A stretch of 64,000 bases of DNA from Prochlorococcus marinus (GTDB lineage Bacteria > Cyanobacteriota > Cyanobacteriia > PCC-6307 > Cyanobiaceae), in the NCBI RefSeq assembly GCF_001180245.1, contig NZ_CVSV01000116.1:89150-153149 (forward strand), written 5' to 3'. The notes under the pieces are model-generated. The model did not search any database. It saw nothing but the letters and a program-made list of their open reading frames with translations, and was not told where the DNA came from. The position numbers and the translations under genes were made by a program. This document shows positions 56,461 through 64,000 of the stretch, piece by piece; the stretch's first letter is position 1, and each line of letters opens with the position of its first letter.

Positions 56461-57276
56461 TTAAAAAACCTTTGTTTGCATTAATCTCATGAATTTATCT
56501 TTAAGACTTTTGCCTTCTTTTTTAAGATCGATAATTGGTACATCTTTATTTGTAAGTCTTTTAGAAACATTCAAATAACATTTTTTTGCAGGAGATCTAC
56601 CATCTGAAAGTGTCAGTGGCTCTCCTCTATTTGTACTTATTATTACCTGTTCATCTTCTAAAACAATCCCTAATAAAGGCAAAGAAAGGATCCCTTGAAC
56701 ATCTTCGATCGATAACATTTCTTGACTAGCCATCATGTTAGGGCGAACTCTATTGATTACAAGTTGAATAGGCTCAATATCTGAAGTATTAAGAATCCCT
56801 ATTACTCTATCCGCATCCCGCACTGCCGATAATTCCGGGTTCGTTACAACAATAGCTTCTTTACAGGCTGCAAGAGCATTTTTAAAGCCATCTTCTACAC
56901 CAGCAGGACAATCTACTAGTACAAAATCAAATTTCTCACTAAGAAGCTCACTAATTTTTTTCATATCTTCAGGTTTCATCCAATCCAACATCCTTGGATC
57001 TCCAGCAGGTAGAAGAGCAAGATTAGGTTCCTTTTTATGTCTAACCAATGCTTGGTCAAGACGACAATTTTTGTCTAGAACATCTTGAGCCGTATAAATG
57101 ATGCGATTTTCTAATCCTAGAAGAAGGTCTAAATTTCTTAAGCCAAAATCAGCATCTAGTACAGCAGTTGTTGCTCCGCTATTAGCAAGTGCTATTCCTA
57201 GGTTTGCAGTTAAAGTTGTTTTGCCAACTCCTCCTTTACCTGAGCAAATTAATATTGTGCGAGTATTCTTCCCCAC
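56461..57276 (-). CDS. minD: Septum site-determining ATPase MinD
   Basis: 271 residues. The deviant Walker A is [10 protein letters not shown] at about residues 12-21, with [19 protein letters not shown] near 40-58 and [11 protein letters not shown] near 121. The C-terminal stretch KDKFMRLMQ is the amphipathic membrane-targeting helix. MinD recruits MinC to block FtsZ. It starts with GTG at 57276; minE begins 1 bp after its stop. Confidence 0.97.
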   Translation of the reverse strand: MGKNTRTILICSGKGGVGKTTLTANLGIALANSGATTAVLDADFGLRNLDLLLGLENRIIYTAQDVLDKNCRLDQALVRHKKEPNLALLPAGDPRMLDWMKPEDMKKISELLSEKFDFVLVDCPAGVEDGFKNALAACKEAIVVTNPELSAVRDADRVIGILNTSDIEPIQLVINRVRPNMMASQEMLSIEDVQGILSLPLLGIVLEDEQVIISTNRGEPLTLSDGRSPAKKCYLNVSKRLTNKDVPIIDLKKEGKSLKDKFMRLMQTKVF

Positions 57277-57387
57277 GATTTTTAAGATTTTACAAATAAT
57301 AAAGCCGCTTGCAGAAAGTTAAATATTTTAAAGATTAAGTAATTCTTAAATTTATCTATTTTGAATTAATTTATTGCAAATTATTGA

Positions 57388-58050
57388 TTAATTTTTATTT
57401 TCGATTAGGTGTGGTTTGATAATTATCGTTTGTTTATCTATTACCGCAATTTCTGGATAATAATTTTTGGGTTTTTCTTTTGGTCCTATAGCTATCACAT
57501 CTGCAATTCTTAATTGTAAAGGGTTTAGATAAAGTGATCCAATAGATGCATTTTTATTTCCACTTTTACCTGCGAATGCGATCCCTAGTAATTTTCCCCA
57601 AACATAAATATTTTTCTTAGCGGAAACTATTGCTCCTGGATTAACGTCTCCAATAATGCATAGGTTTCCATTTGAAGATATTCTTTCACCGGATCGTACC
57701 GTTCCTTTGTGAAGAATATCGTCTTTCTTTTTTGAATTTAACGATAGTAACTTTTTTTTAATCTCTTGCTCTTTAATAAAAACTGAATCAATTTTTAAAG
57801 ACTTCCCACTTAATACTGTATTTCTATTATTCGAGTAAATGCGCAAAGAACAAACATTAATTTTGATAAGTTGGGTTTTTAATTTTGCTAATTGATGAGA
57901 ACTTATTGACTCGCTGACGGTAAAAATTTTTGCTTCTAAAGGTTCCTTGATTGAAGAAAACCTTTTGAAAGTTTCATAGATATTATCTAAATCTAATAAA
58001 GAAAAGATCTCTAAATATTCACTTTTAGTATTTTTTAAAACGATTTCCAT
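57388..58050 (-). CDS. minC: Septum site-determining protein MinC
   Basis: 220 residues. The C-terminal beta-helix domain includes VRSGERISSNGNLCIIGDVNPGA at about residues 118-140, then YVWGKLLGIAFAGKSGN and SIGSLYLNPLQLRIADV, matching MinC. The N-terminal domain is less conserved. It inhibits FtsZ assembly with MinD. The 111-bp gap between minC and minD is wider than the MinD-MinE spacing and may hold a promoter. Confidence 0.93.
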   Translation of the reverse strand: MEIVLKNTKSEYLEIFSLLDLDNIYETFKRFSSIKEPLEAKIFTVSESISSHQLAKLKTQLIKINVCSLRIYSNNRNTVLSGKSLKIDSVFIKEQEIKKKLLSLNSKKKDDILHKGTVRSGERISSNGNLCIIGDVNPGAIVSAKKNIYVWGKLLGIAFAGKSGNKNASIGSLYLNPLQLRIADVIAIGPKEKPKNYYPEIAVIDKQTIIIKPHLIENKN

Positions 58051-58060
58051 TGAATTAAAT

Positions 58061-59317
58061 CTAGGAATTGTTCTTTATTAATGAAATTTCATTTTTAATT
58101 TCATTTTTGATCATATCTGGATAAATGATAAAAGAGCTTTCCTCAGATCTCATTAAGGTTTTTATTAATGCAGAACTATTTTCTAATGCGCTTTGATGAG
58201 TGCCGTCCCATATTTTTAACGCATTATTAGATTCAAAACCTTTAAAAGATTTTTCCTTAATCCCACAAAATATTTCTGAATCATAACCATTCTTTTCGCA
58301 TAATTTTTTGGCAAATGCAAGGATTTTTAATCTATTCATCTTGCTTAAAAAACTTATGTCCGATGCCTTTAATAAATCTCTGTCAATAAACATTTTGCAC
58401 AGTGTAGAAAGTGGCTCAAAAGATTCATCTTTCCATCTAATCAAATGATAATAAAAAGTTATATCATCATTTCTTATAAAATCATCAAAATCAATCTTTG
58501 AAGGTGAAAAAATCCATTTATATAGATAATTATCTAACCAAATATTCTTTTCATAATTATGTTTTATTGTGTGTAATATTTTTTCTAGAATCCATGTTGA
58601 TATTTCATTTATCTTGTGATTGTAGATAGTTCTATACATCAAGTTTCTAAGAACAAGGAAATGCTCAATAGCGATCACTCCTTTTGGTTTGATTCCAATA
58701 TTCCCATCAGGTGAAAAAGTAAGAGCTGAAATTATTCTCTCTAAATCTACTAAACCGTAATTAGTACCTGTGTTGTAACTATCGCGTAAAAGATAATCGA
58801 GACGATCGCAATCAATCTCACTACTTATCAATGTTTTCAAAGGTTTTGAAAATATTTGTTTTGATTGAAATAATTCACAAATTTTTCTGGGTAAATCCTT
58901 GTCGTAGTTTTTGAGGATTGAATTTATTGGAGAATAATTTGTAACTAATTTTTCAGACCATTGTTCGTGATCATGCTCGAATATTGTTTCGCTGGTATGG
59001 CTTAAAGGTCCATGACCTAAATCATGTAGTAGAGCTGCTCCATAAAGAATAAATTTATTTTCACAAAATGAAGATTTACTTTCAATTAATCTCTTAAAAA
59101 TTTTTCTAGCTATACAAAAAACACCAATTGAATGAGTAAATCTACTCGATTCTGCACCATGAAAAAGTAATGATGCCGCTCCAAGTTGTTTTATTCTTCT
59201 TAGCCTTTGAAAAGCGACTGTATCAATTAATTCCATAATCATTAATTCTTCTGGCTTTCCTGCATCAAATACTATTTCTTTATGAATTGGGTCATGAAAA
59301 ATTCTTTTAATACTCAT
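58061..59317 (-). CDS. HD-domain phosphohydrolase
   Basis: 418 residues from ATG at 59317; an upstream TTG at 59341 is possible. The N terminus KRIFHDPIHKEIVFD and RRIKQLGAASLLFHGAESSRFTHSIG begin the HD domain, then GAALLHDLGHGPLSHTSE supplies the metal-binding HD pair, and SSEIDCDRLDYLLRDSYNTG closes it. It is related to dGTP triphosphohydrolases and archaeal HD hydrolases. The substrate is unproven. It starts 27 bp after the carboxyl-terminal protease stop, both on the minus strand. Confidence 0.88.
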   Translation of the reverse strand: MSIKRIFHDPIHKEIVFDAGKPEELMIMELIDTVAFQRLRRIKQLGAASLLFHGAESSRFTHSIGVFCIARKIFKRLIESKSSFCENKFILYGAALLHDLGHGPLSHTSETIFEHDHEQWSEKLVTNYSPINSILKNYDKDLPRKICELFQSKQIFSKPLKTLISSEIDCDRLDYLLRDSYNTGTNYGLVDLERIISALTFSPDGNIGIKPKGVIAIEHFLVLRNLMYRTIYNHKINEISTWILEKILHTIKHNYEKNIWLDNYLYKWIFSPSKIDFDDFIRNDDITFYYHLIRWKDESFEPLSTLCKMFIDRDLLKASDISFLSKMNRLKILAFAKKLCEKNGYDSEIFCGIKEKSFKGFESNNALKIWDGTHQSALENSSALIKTLMRSEESSFIIYPDMIKNEIKNEISLIKNNS

Positions 59318-59344
59318 ATTTTTAGATTTTTTTATTTTCAATCT

Positions 59345-60640
59345 TTAGCTATTTAAAGATTTAATTTCTTCATTGCTTAATTCAATTGTCTGAACTGGAA
59401 CTTCTTCTTTTTCTAAAAGCGACCCTAAAAATAATTCCGCATTCCTCACCCATTTATCGTCAGTACTTCCAAAATCACTTGCATCCGGTAGATCAAGTAA
59501 TTTGTCAGGTGTTATACCTTGGCCTTGAATATTGTTACCATTTGGTGTTATGTAACTAGCAACTGTTATCGCAATACCACTATCTTCTCCCAAACTTTTT
59601 AGGGATTGAATTAAACCTTTACCATAAGTTTTTTCTCCCATAAGAATTGACCTCTCATTATCTTTTAAAGAACCTGCAAGTATTTCACTGGCACTTGCAG
59701 TGCCTTTATTTACTAAAGTCACCATTGGTCCATCAAAAGATGTCTCTTTTTGAGAAATAATTGCATCTTTGATTCCATTTCTATCTTTAGTCTCGACTAC
59801 GGGTTTCTCACTCAATAATGAGTCTGCAACTGCAATACCTGAACTTACTAATCCCCCTGAATTATTTCTAAGATCCAAGATTATGCCCTCAACCTCTTTC
59901 TCTTTTAACTCTTGAAGAGCCTCTTCAACTTTTTTAGGTACGCTTTCGCTAAATTGAGTTATCCTTAAGTATCCTATTGTGTGAGAATCGTCTCTTAATC
60001 TTTTTGTTCTAACTGGCCTGAGATCTACTGACCTCCTCTCTAAATCGATTTCCCTAATTTCTCCTGATTCCGTAGATAATTCAACTAAAACTTTTGTCCC
60101 TGATTCACCTCTTAACTTAGAGGCGGTACTTGCAAGCCCTAATTTTTCTGATGAGATTCCATCCACTGTCTCGATGATGTCCCCGCTTACTATTCCAGCT
60201 TCTTCAGCTGGCGACCCCCCAAGAGTAGAAATAACTTTAACTTTATTGTTATCATCTTCACCTAATTGAAGCCCAACACCATTAATTTCACTACCAAAAT
60301 TACTTGATTTAAGTAGCTCATAATCTTTAGGGCGTAAAACTCTCGTGTAGGGATCGTCTAGAGGTCTTAACATGTCTTCAATCGCGGAATAAGCCTCTTC
60401 ACTTGTTTCAATTTGTTTCTGTAACGTTTTTTGTCTAATTCTTTTCCATTGGATTTCATCAAACTTTTCTGGATCATAAAAACCTTCGTTTACTAAGGTC
60501 CAAGCGTCAAGTACTAATTGCCTGCTATCACTGAGAGCATCCACTCTTTCAATCAACAAAAGATTGATAGAAAAAACGATGATCATTGAGGCAGTGATGA
60601 AAGTTTTGAATGTTAAAAGTTTGTTAAAAGATGAATTCAT
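59345..60640 (-). CDS. Carboxyl-terminal processing protease (S41 family)
   Basis: 431 residues from ATG at 60640; the frame extends seven codons further up to 60661. An N-terminal signal helix (residues about 13-29) is followed by a tail-specific protease domain with a PDZ domain at about 100-170 (GVGLQLGEDD, GGSPAEEAGIVSGDII). Catalytic residues: the serine in NKGTASASEILAGSLKD near 310 and the lysine in MGEKTYGKGLIQS near 335. CtpA-type proteases mature the D1 C terminus in the lumen; several paralogues exist and which one this is cannot be told. It is divergent from petB. Confidence 0.9.
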   Translation of the reverse strand: MNSSFNKLLTFKTFITASMIIVFSINLLLIERVDALSDSRQLVLDAWTLVNEGFYDPEKFDEIQWKRIRQKTLQKQIETSEEAYSAIEDMLRPLDDPYTRVLRPKDYELLKSSNFGSEINGVGLQLGEDDNNKVKVISTLGGSPAEEAGIVSGDIIETVDGISSEKLGLASTASKLRGESGTKVLVELSTESGEIREIDLERRSVDLRPVRTKRLRDDSHTIGYLRITQFSESVPKKVEEALQELKEKEVEGIILDLRNNSGGLVSSGIAVADSLLSEKPVVETKDRNGIKDAIISQKETSFDGPMVTLVNKGTASASEILAGSLKDNERSILMGEKTYGKGLIQSLKSLGEDSGIAITVASYITPNGNNIQGQGITPDKLLDLPDASDFGSTDDKWVRNAELFLGSLLEKEEVPVQTIELSNEEIKSLNS

Positions 60641-60711
60641 TGGGTTAAGTGTTAACACCAAGTATAAGAATTTTAAGTAAGCTCTTTATATCAAAGCTAA
60701 TTTTTTTTTGG

Positions 60712-61368
60712 ATGGCGAATTCTTCATCTGTTTATGACTGGTTTCAAGAAAGACTTGAAATCCAAGACATAACTGACGACGTAACTTCCAAGTACGTACC
60801 CCCTCACGTAAATATTTTTTATTGTTTAGGAGGCATAACTTTAGTATGCTTCTTAATTCAATTTGCAACAGGTTTTGCAATGACTTTTTACTATAAGCCT
60901 ACTGTTACACAAGCTTATAGTTCAGTTAGTTATTTAATGACCGATGTAAGTTTTGGATGGTTAATAAGATCTGTCCATAGATGGAGTGCATCAATGATGG
61001 TTTTGATGTTAATTCTTCATGTCTTTAGGGTTTATCTTACAGGAGGATTTAAAAGGCCAAGAGAATTAACTTGGGTTACAGGTGTTGTAATGGCAGTCAT
61101 AACTGTCGCTTTTGGAGTGACAGGTTATTCCCTACCTTGGGATCAGGTGGGTTATTGGGCAGTTAAGATTGTTTCAGGTGTTCCTGCTGCAATACCAGTA
61201 ATCGGAGACTTTATGGTTGAACTTCTTAGAGGTGGAGAAAGTGTTGGACAGTCTACTTTAACAAGATTTTACAGTCTTCATACTTTTGTATTGCCATGGT
61301 CATTAGCAGTATTCATGTTGATGCACTTTTTAATGATTCGTAAACAGGGTATTTCAGGTCCTTTATAA
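60712..61368 (+). CDS. petB: Cytochrome b6
   Basis: 218 residues. C38 ([11 protein letters not shown]) is the cysteine that attaches the extra haem. Haem-ligand histidines lie in [11 protein letters not shown] (H89), LHVFRVYL (H103), and two in [20 protein letters not shown]. It forms the core of the cytochrome b6f complex with petD. The frame runs 21 codons upstream, but the ATG at 60712 gives the usual length. The start follows a run of nine T residues two bases away. petD follows 34 bp later. Confidence 0.98.
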   Translation: MANSSSVYDWFQERLEIQDITDDVTSKYVPPHVNIFYCLGGITLVCFLIQFATGFAMTFYYKPTVTQAYSSVSYLMTDVSFGWLIRSVHRWSASMMVLMLILHVFRVYLTGGFKRPRELTWVTGVVMAVITVAFGVTGYSLPWDQVGYWAVKIVSGVPAAIPVIGDFMVELLRGGESVGQSTLTRFYSLHTFVLPWSLAVFMLMHFLMIRKQGISGPL

Positions 61369-61402
61369 ACCCTTATACTTAAACCATTATTAGTTTTTCC
61401 AT

Positions 61403-61885
61403 ATGTCCACGTTAAAAAAACCAGATCTGTCTGATCCAAAATTGAGAGCAAAGTTAGCTAAAGGTATGGGCCATAATTATTATGGAGAACCAGCTTGGCC
61501 AAATGATTTACTATATATCTTCCCTGTTGTTATCTTAGGAACTATTGCATGTGTAGTTGGATTAGCAGTTCTTGATCCTGCAATGTTGGGAGACAAAGCT
61601 AATCCCTTCGCAACTCCCTTAGAAATACTTCCTGAATGGTACCTATACCCAGTTTTTCAAATACTTAGAGTTGTTCCTAATAAACTTTTGGGTATTGCAC
61701 TTCAAACATTAATTCCACTTGGATTAATGATTTTACCCTTTATTGAAAACGTTAATAAGTTTTCTAATCCATTTAGAAGACCCATAGCAATGTCTGTTTT
61801 CTTATTCGGAACTTTTTTAACGATATACCTAGGTATTGGGGCATGCTTGCCAATTGATAAATCACTAACCCTAGGACTATTTTAG
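61403..61885 (+). CDS. petD: Cytochrome b6f complex subunit IV
   Basis: 160 residues with three membrane helices. Signatures are [22 protein letters not shown] near residue 20 and [18 protein letters not shown] at about 77-94, the PEWY quinol-site motif. It combines with cytochrome b6 to make the b-type core. It is the second gene of the petBD operon and its stop abuts the convergent invertase gene by 2 bp. Confidence 0.98.
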
Positions 61886-61887
61886 AC

Positions 61888-63327
61888 TCAAATCTTAAAC
61901 ATATCTAGATCGTTATACTCATTCCTTAAAAAATGATTCATTAATAAAAATCCAACAATTGTCCAAGTTTGATATGTTCTTGATTGTTGCCCAACCCAAG
62001 TACCAGTAGGACCATCAAAATATTCTGCCCATTCTTGCTTAGGCAATTGATTAAGTTGACACCAATATGATTCCTCAATTAAAGATTTCATTTCTTCCAT
62101 GAGGATCACATCTTCTGAACCATAATGTTTTTGATGTAATAGGACAGCAGTACCAAAAAACCAAAGTAAGCTTGGCCAATGACCACCGTTATGGTAACTC
62201 CAAGGCCAATTTTTTGGATCGGATCCAGTTTTATTTTGCCATTCCTCGACATCCATATGAGGATGACAAATTCTCATAGGCATCTGAGCCATTAAATGCT
62301 GTCTGTTATGTAAAACTAATCTAAATAAAGCTCTTTGTTCTTCAGGAGGCAGAACTCCAAACATACATGCTAAAGAATTGCCTAAACTGTAAAATCGAAA
62401 GTCAGGCCTTCCTGTCCTAATATTTCCTATTAAGTAACCACCTCTATTCTCTAACCAATCTTGTAGCCATGAGGGAACCACTTGAGGTTGAACGTTAAAT
62501 TCATTGAAGTGTTGATCATCACCATACTGCTCAGTTGGCCTTCTTCTTAAAATTTGCATTGTTTGGCTGGTAACCCAATAATGCTTTAAAAGAAAACTTC
62601 CTAAATCCTTAACCCATTGATTTGTAAGAACAAGTCTTTGATCTAAAAGTCTACTTACATGATCTGCTCTACTTAATTCCATTAAGTGAATGCAACTTTT
62701 TAAACATCCATGAAGTAAAACTTCAACTTCTAGTGGTGCGCCCCATACATCCATAGGTCTATCAATCATAAATGCGCAATCTGGAACAAAAAGTACTGGA
62801 GTACCCTCAAATGTTGGATGTAGAACTAGATCTAGTAGAAGTTGAATACCTCTTTGAACGCTTTGACTTTTCCCAAAGGCATAATCACCGCTCTTATTGA
62901 CATAATACCAACATAAAATGGGCCACCATAAACTTGCATCGGCTGAAGTAATCCTCCCTATTGATCTCTGACCATAGTCTCCAATGAGCTGTCCATTTTC
63001 TTCAACAAAACTAGTAGGAAATACACCACGCGTTTGGTAATTAGAGCTTTGTAACTCAAGGCATACACTTAGGAACTTTTTGACAATTTCGTAACGTTTT
63101 TGGGTAATGAGGTAAATCATTACAGGAACATTGTCTCTTAAAAATATTTCTCCATAATTTAATTTTTTATTTTTTGTTGGATGTTCTAGTGCAGCGACGC
63201 TTCCTACTAGCTCGCCTGATATCTCAACCAAAGTCTTCTCGAAGTGTTTTTTTGCATTTGTTACAATTTTTTCCTCATCAGAACTTGGTCTTACTCTTAA
63301 ATTTTTTTGACTAAATCTTTCTGCCAT
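61888..63327 (-). CDS. Neutral/alkaline invertase-like glycoside hydrolase (GH100)
   Basis: 479 residues. Conserved blocks include LRDNVPVMIYLI near residue 63, GDYGQRSIGRITSADASLWWP near 115, WGAPLEVEVLLHG, and FRFYSLGNSLACMFG and WPWSYHNGGHWPSLLWFF toward the C terminus, matching plant/cyanobacterial GH100 invertases. It would split sucrose, which in marine picocyanobacteria is a minor solute and carbon store. No signal peptide is seen, so it is cytosolic. It faces petD tail to tail and lies upstream of the rRNA spacer. Confidence 0.92.
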   Translation of the reverse strand: MAERFSQKNLRVRPSSDEEKIVTNAKKHFEKTLVEISGELVGSVAALEHPTKNKKLNYGEIFLRDNVPVMIYLITQKRYEIVKKFLSVCLELQSSNYQTRGVFPTSFVEENGQLIGDYGQRSIGRITSADASLWWPILCWYYVNKSGDYAFGKSQSVQRGIQLLLDLVLHPTFEGTPVLFVPDCAFMIDRPMDVWGAPLEVEVLLHGCLKSCIHLMELSRADHVSRLLDQRLVLTNQWVKDLGSFLLKHYWVTSQTMQILRRRPTEQYGDDQHFNEFNVQPQVVPSWLQDWLENRGGYLIGNIRTGRPDFRFYSLGNSLACMFGVLPPEEQRALFRLVLHNRQHLMAQMPMRICHPHMDVEEWQNKTGSDPKNWPWSYHNGGHWPSLLWFFGTAVLLHQKHYGSEDVILMEEMKSLIEESYWCQLNQLPKQEWAEYFDGPTGTWVGQQSRTYQTWTIVGFLLMNHFLRNEYNDLDMFKI

Positions 63328-63560
63328 TTCATTTATATCCCTATATTTAAGCCTAGTTGTTTAATGAGACTTTGATCAAATAAAAAATTAATAAAAAATT
63401 TTTGTATAAAAGGTTGCACAATTACAGTCGGATGGTTTAGTATTTTCTTCTGGGCAGAAATATACTTTTTGCATTATTCAGGAAATTATCTTAAATCTAA
63501 TTTTTGGTAAATGAATGAATTTTTTGAAGATTTGATTTAGATCATTTTTTTCAGCCAGAA

Positions 63561-63678
63561 GAAGGTTTTTACCTTCGAATAGAGTTGATCACTTGTTGTT
63601 TAACTCTGCACCTAGAAAATTTAAAAACTTAGGAACTGATGCTTTTATTGCGTCAAGAGCAACTAAAATTTTTTAGTT
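63561..63678. repeat. Four consecutive short inverted repeats before the rRNA operon
   Basis: GAAGGT (63561-63566) pairs with ACCTTC (63571-63576); AGAGTT (63581-63586) with AACTCT (63602-63607); TGATGC (63637-63642) with GCGTCA (63650-63655), including one G-T pair; and AACTAAAA (63661-63668) with TTTTAGTT (63671-63678). Together these could fold as a multi-hairpin RNA. Short repeats occur by chance in AT-rich DNA, so this is tentative. Confidence 0.4.
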
Positions 63679-63781
63679 ATCTCAAGATGTATATGCAATA
63701 AAGGTGTGAGGTCCCGTCAAGAATATATAAAAATGTCATCAATTGCTAACTTTTAGCTTTGATGCAAACGGATCTGAGATC

Positions 63782-63810
63782 TTGGAAAGTCACTTTAAAA
63801 TATTTTTAAT
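63782..63810 (+). promoter_or_regulatory. Candidate rRNA operon promoter
   Basis: TTGGAA at 63782-63787 and TTTAAT at 63805-63810 are spaced by exactly 17 bp, resembling -35 and -10 hexamers, and would start transcription about 110 bp before 16S. Both hexamers have mismatches, so the call is weak. Confidence 0.35.
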
Positions 63811-63927
63811 GTGCACTCAATGTAATCCTTAAAATTTAAGGAGGCTGAAACTAAATTCAAAAACTGAAGTTTTTATTTGGATAAAGCAATTCATTTTGAG
63901 TAGATTTATCTACAAAAGGATTTGAAC

Positions 63928-64000
<73 letters not shown>

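Larger units (their letters stand above)
63328..63927. other. 600-bp spacer between invertase gene and 16S rRNA
   Basis: This is the longest gene-free stretch in the window. The left part should carry the minus-strand invertase promoter; the right part the plus-strand rRNA promoter and leader. I see no coding frame that I would support. Between 63561 and 63678 there are four short inverted repeats in a row, and a promoter-like pair at 63782-63810. Confidence 0.7.

Overview
The window looks like a chromosomal segment of a high-light-adapted Prochlorococcus marinus. The evidence is very AT-rich DNA, photosystem genes of cyanobacterial type (psbK, psbEFLJ, psbB/psbT, psbM, petB/petD, chlD, Ycf48, NdhCKJ), very short gene spacing, and one shrunken phycoerythrin beta subunit with a CpeS-type lyase as the only visible phycobiliprotein genes. 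Strain cannot be fixed from the sequence alone. Almost everything is core housekeeping or photosynthesis; no insertion sequence, prophage, CRISPR array or genomic island was seen, and the four tRNA genes are flanked by core genes.

Layout. 1-3.4 kb: 5' end of glyA, tRNA-Arg, two small proteins, murJ, sfsA. 3.4-9.5 kb: ammonium transporter amt1 with a perfect NtcA-type site, ispH, a DoxX protein, purH, an esterase, a DUF3155 protein. 9.8-20.5 kb: an orphan histidine kinase, cobS, tgt, psbK, a Gfo/Idh oxidoreductase, a CBS-domain membrane protein, a CAU tRNA, pyrE, a YgfZ-like protein, a RecB-like nuclease, phosphohexomutase, an RdgB-type NTPase. 20.5-28 kb: carotenoid oxygenase, hisB, fabI, a thioredoxin-fold protein, a DegT aminotransferase, photolyase, Nudix hydrolase, folK. 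28-33.4 kb: chlD, an MCE/ATPase pair of a lipid ABC transporter, a YvcK-like protein. 33.4-37.5 kb: ndhCKJ, then divergently rubredoxin, ycf48 and psbEFLJ, a photosystem II assembly block. 37.5-44.5 kb: mtnP, an oxidoreductase-SelD fusion, CCA-adding enzyme, a UvrD/PcrA helicase. 44.6-47.3 kb: cpeB, cpeS and a 58-residue protein, a TVP38 membrane protein, a secreted protein, tRNA-Phe. 47.4-55.9 kb: FGGY kinase, metK, rpsA, nrdR, psbT, psbB, ferredoxin, psbM, prmC, a TsaC-type protein, a tiny membrane protein. 56-64 kb: tRNA-Thr, minCDE, an HD hydrolase, a carboxyl-terminal protease, petBD, a GH100 invertase, a 600-bp spacer, and the 5' end of 16S rRNA.

The most notable items are the degenerate phycoerythrin locus with its unannotated 58-residue companion, the amt1 leader (NtcA site, small hairpin, U-tract abutting the start), the oxidoreductase-SelD fusion, the RecB-like nuclease with added domains, an inverted repeat just upstream of rpsA, and a run of short inverted repeats in the spacer before the rRNA operon. 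I found no convincing wholly new system; most findings concern small proteins and regulatory DNA.
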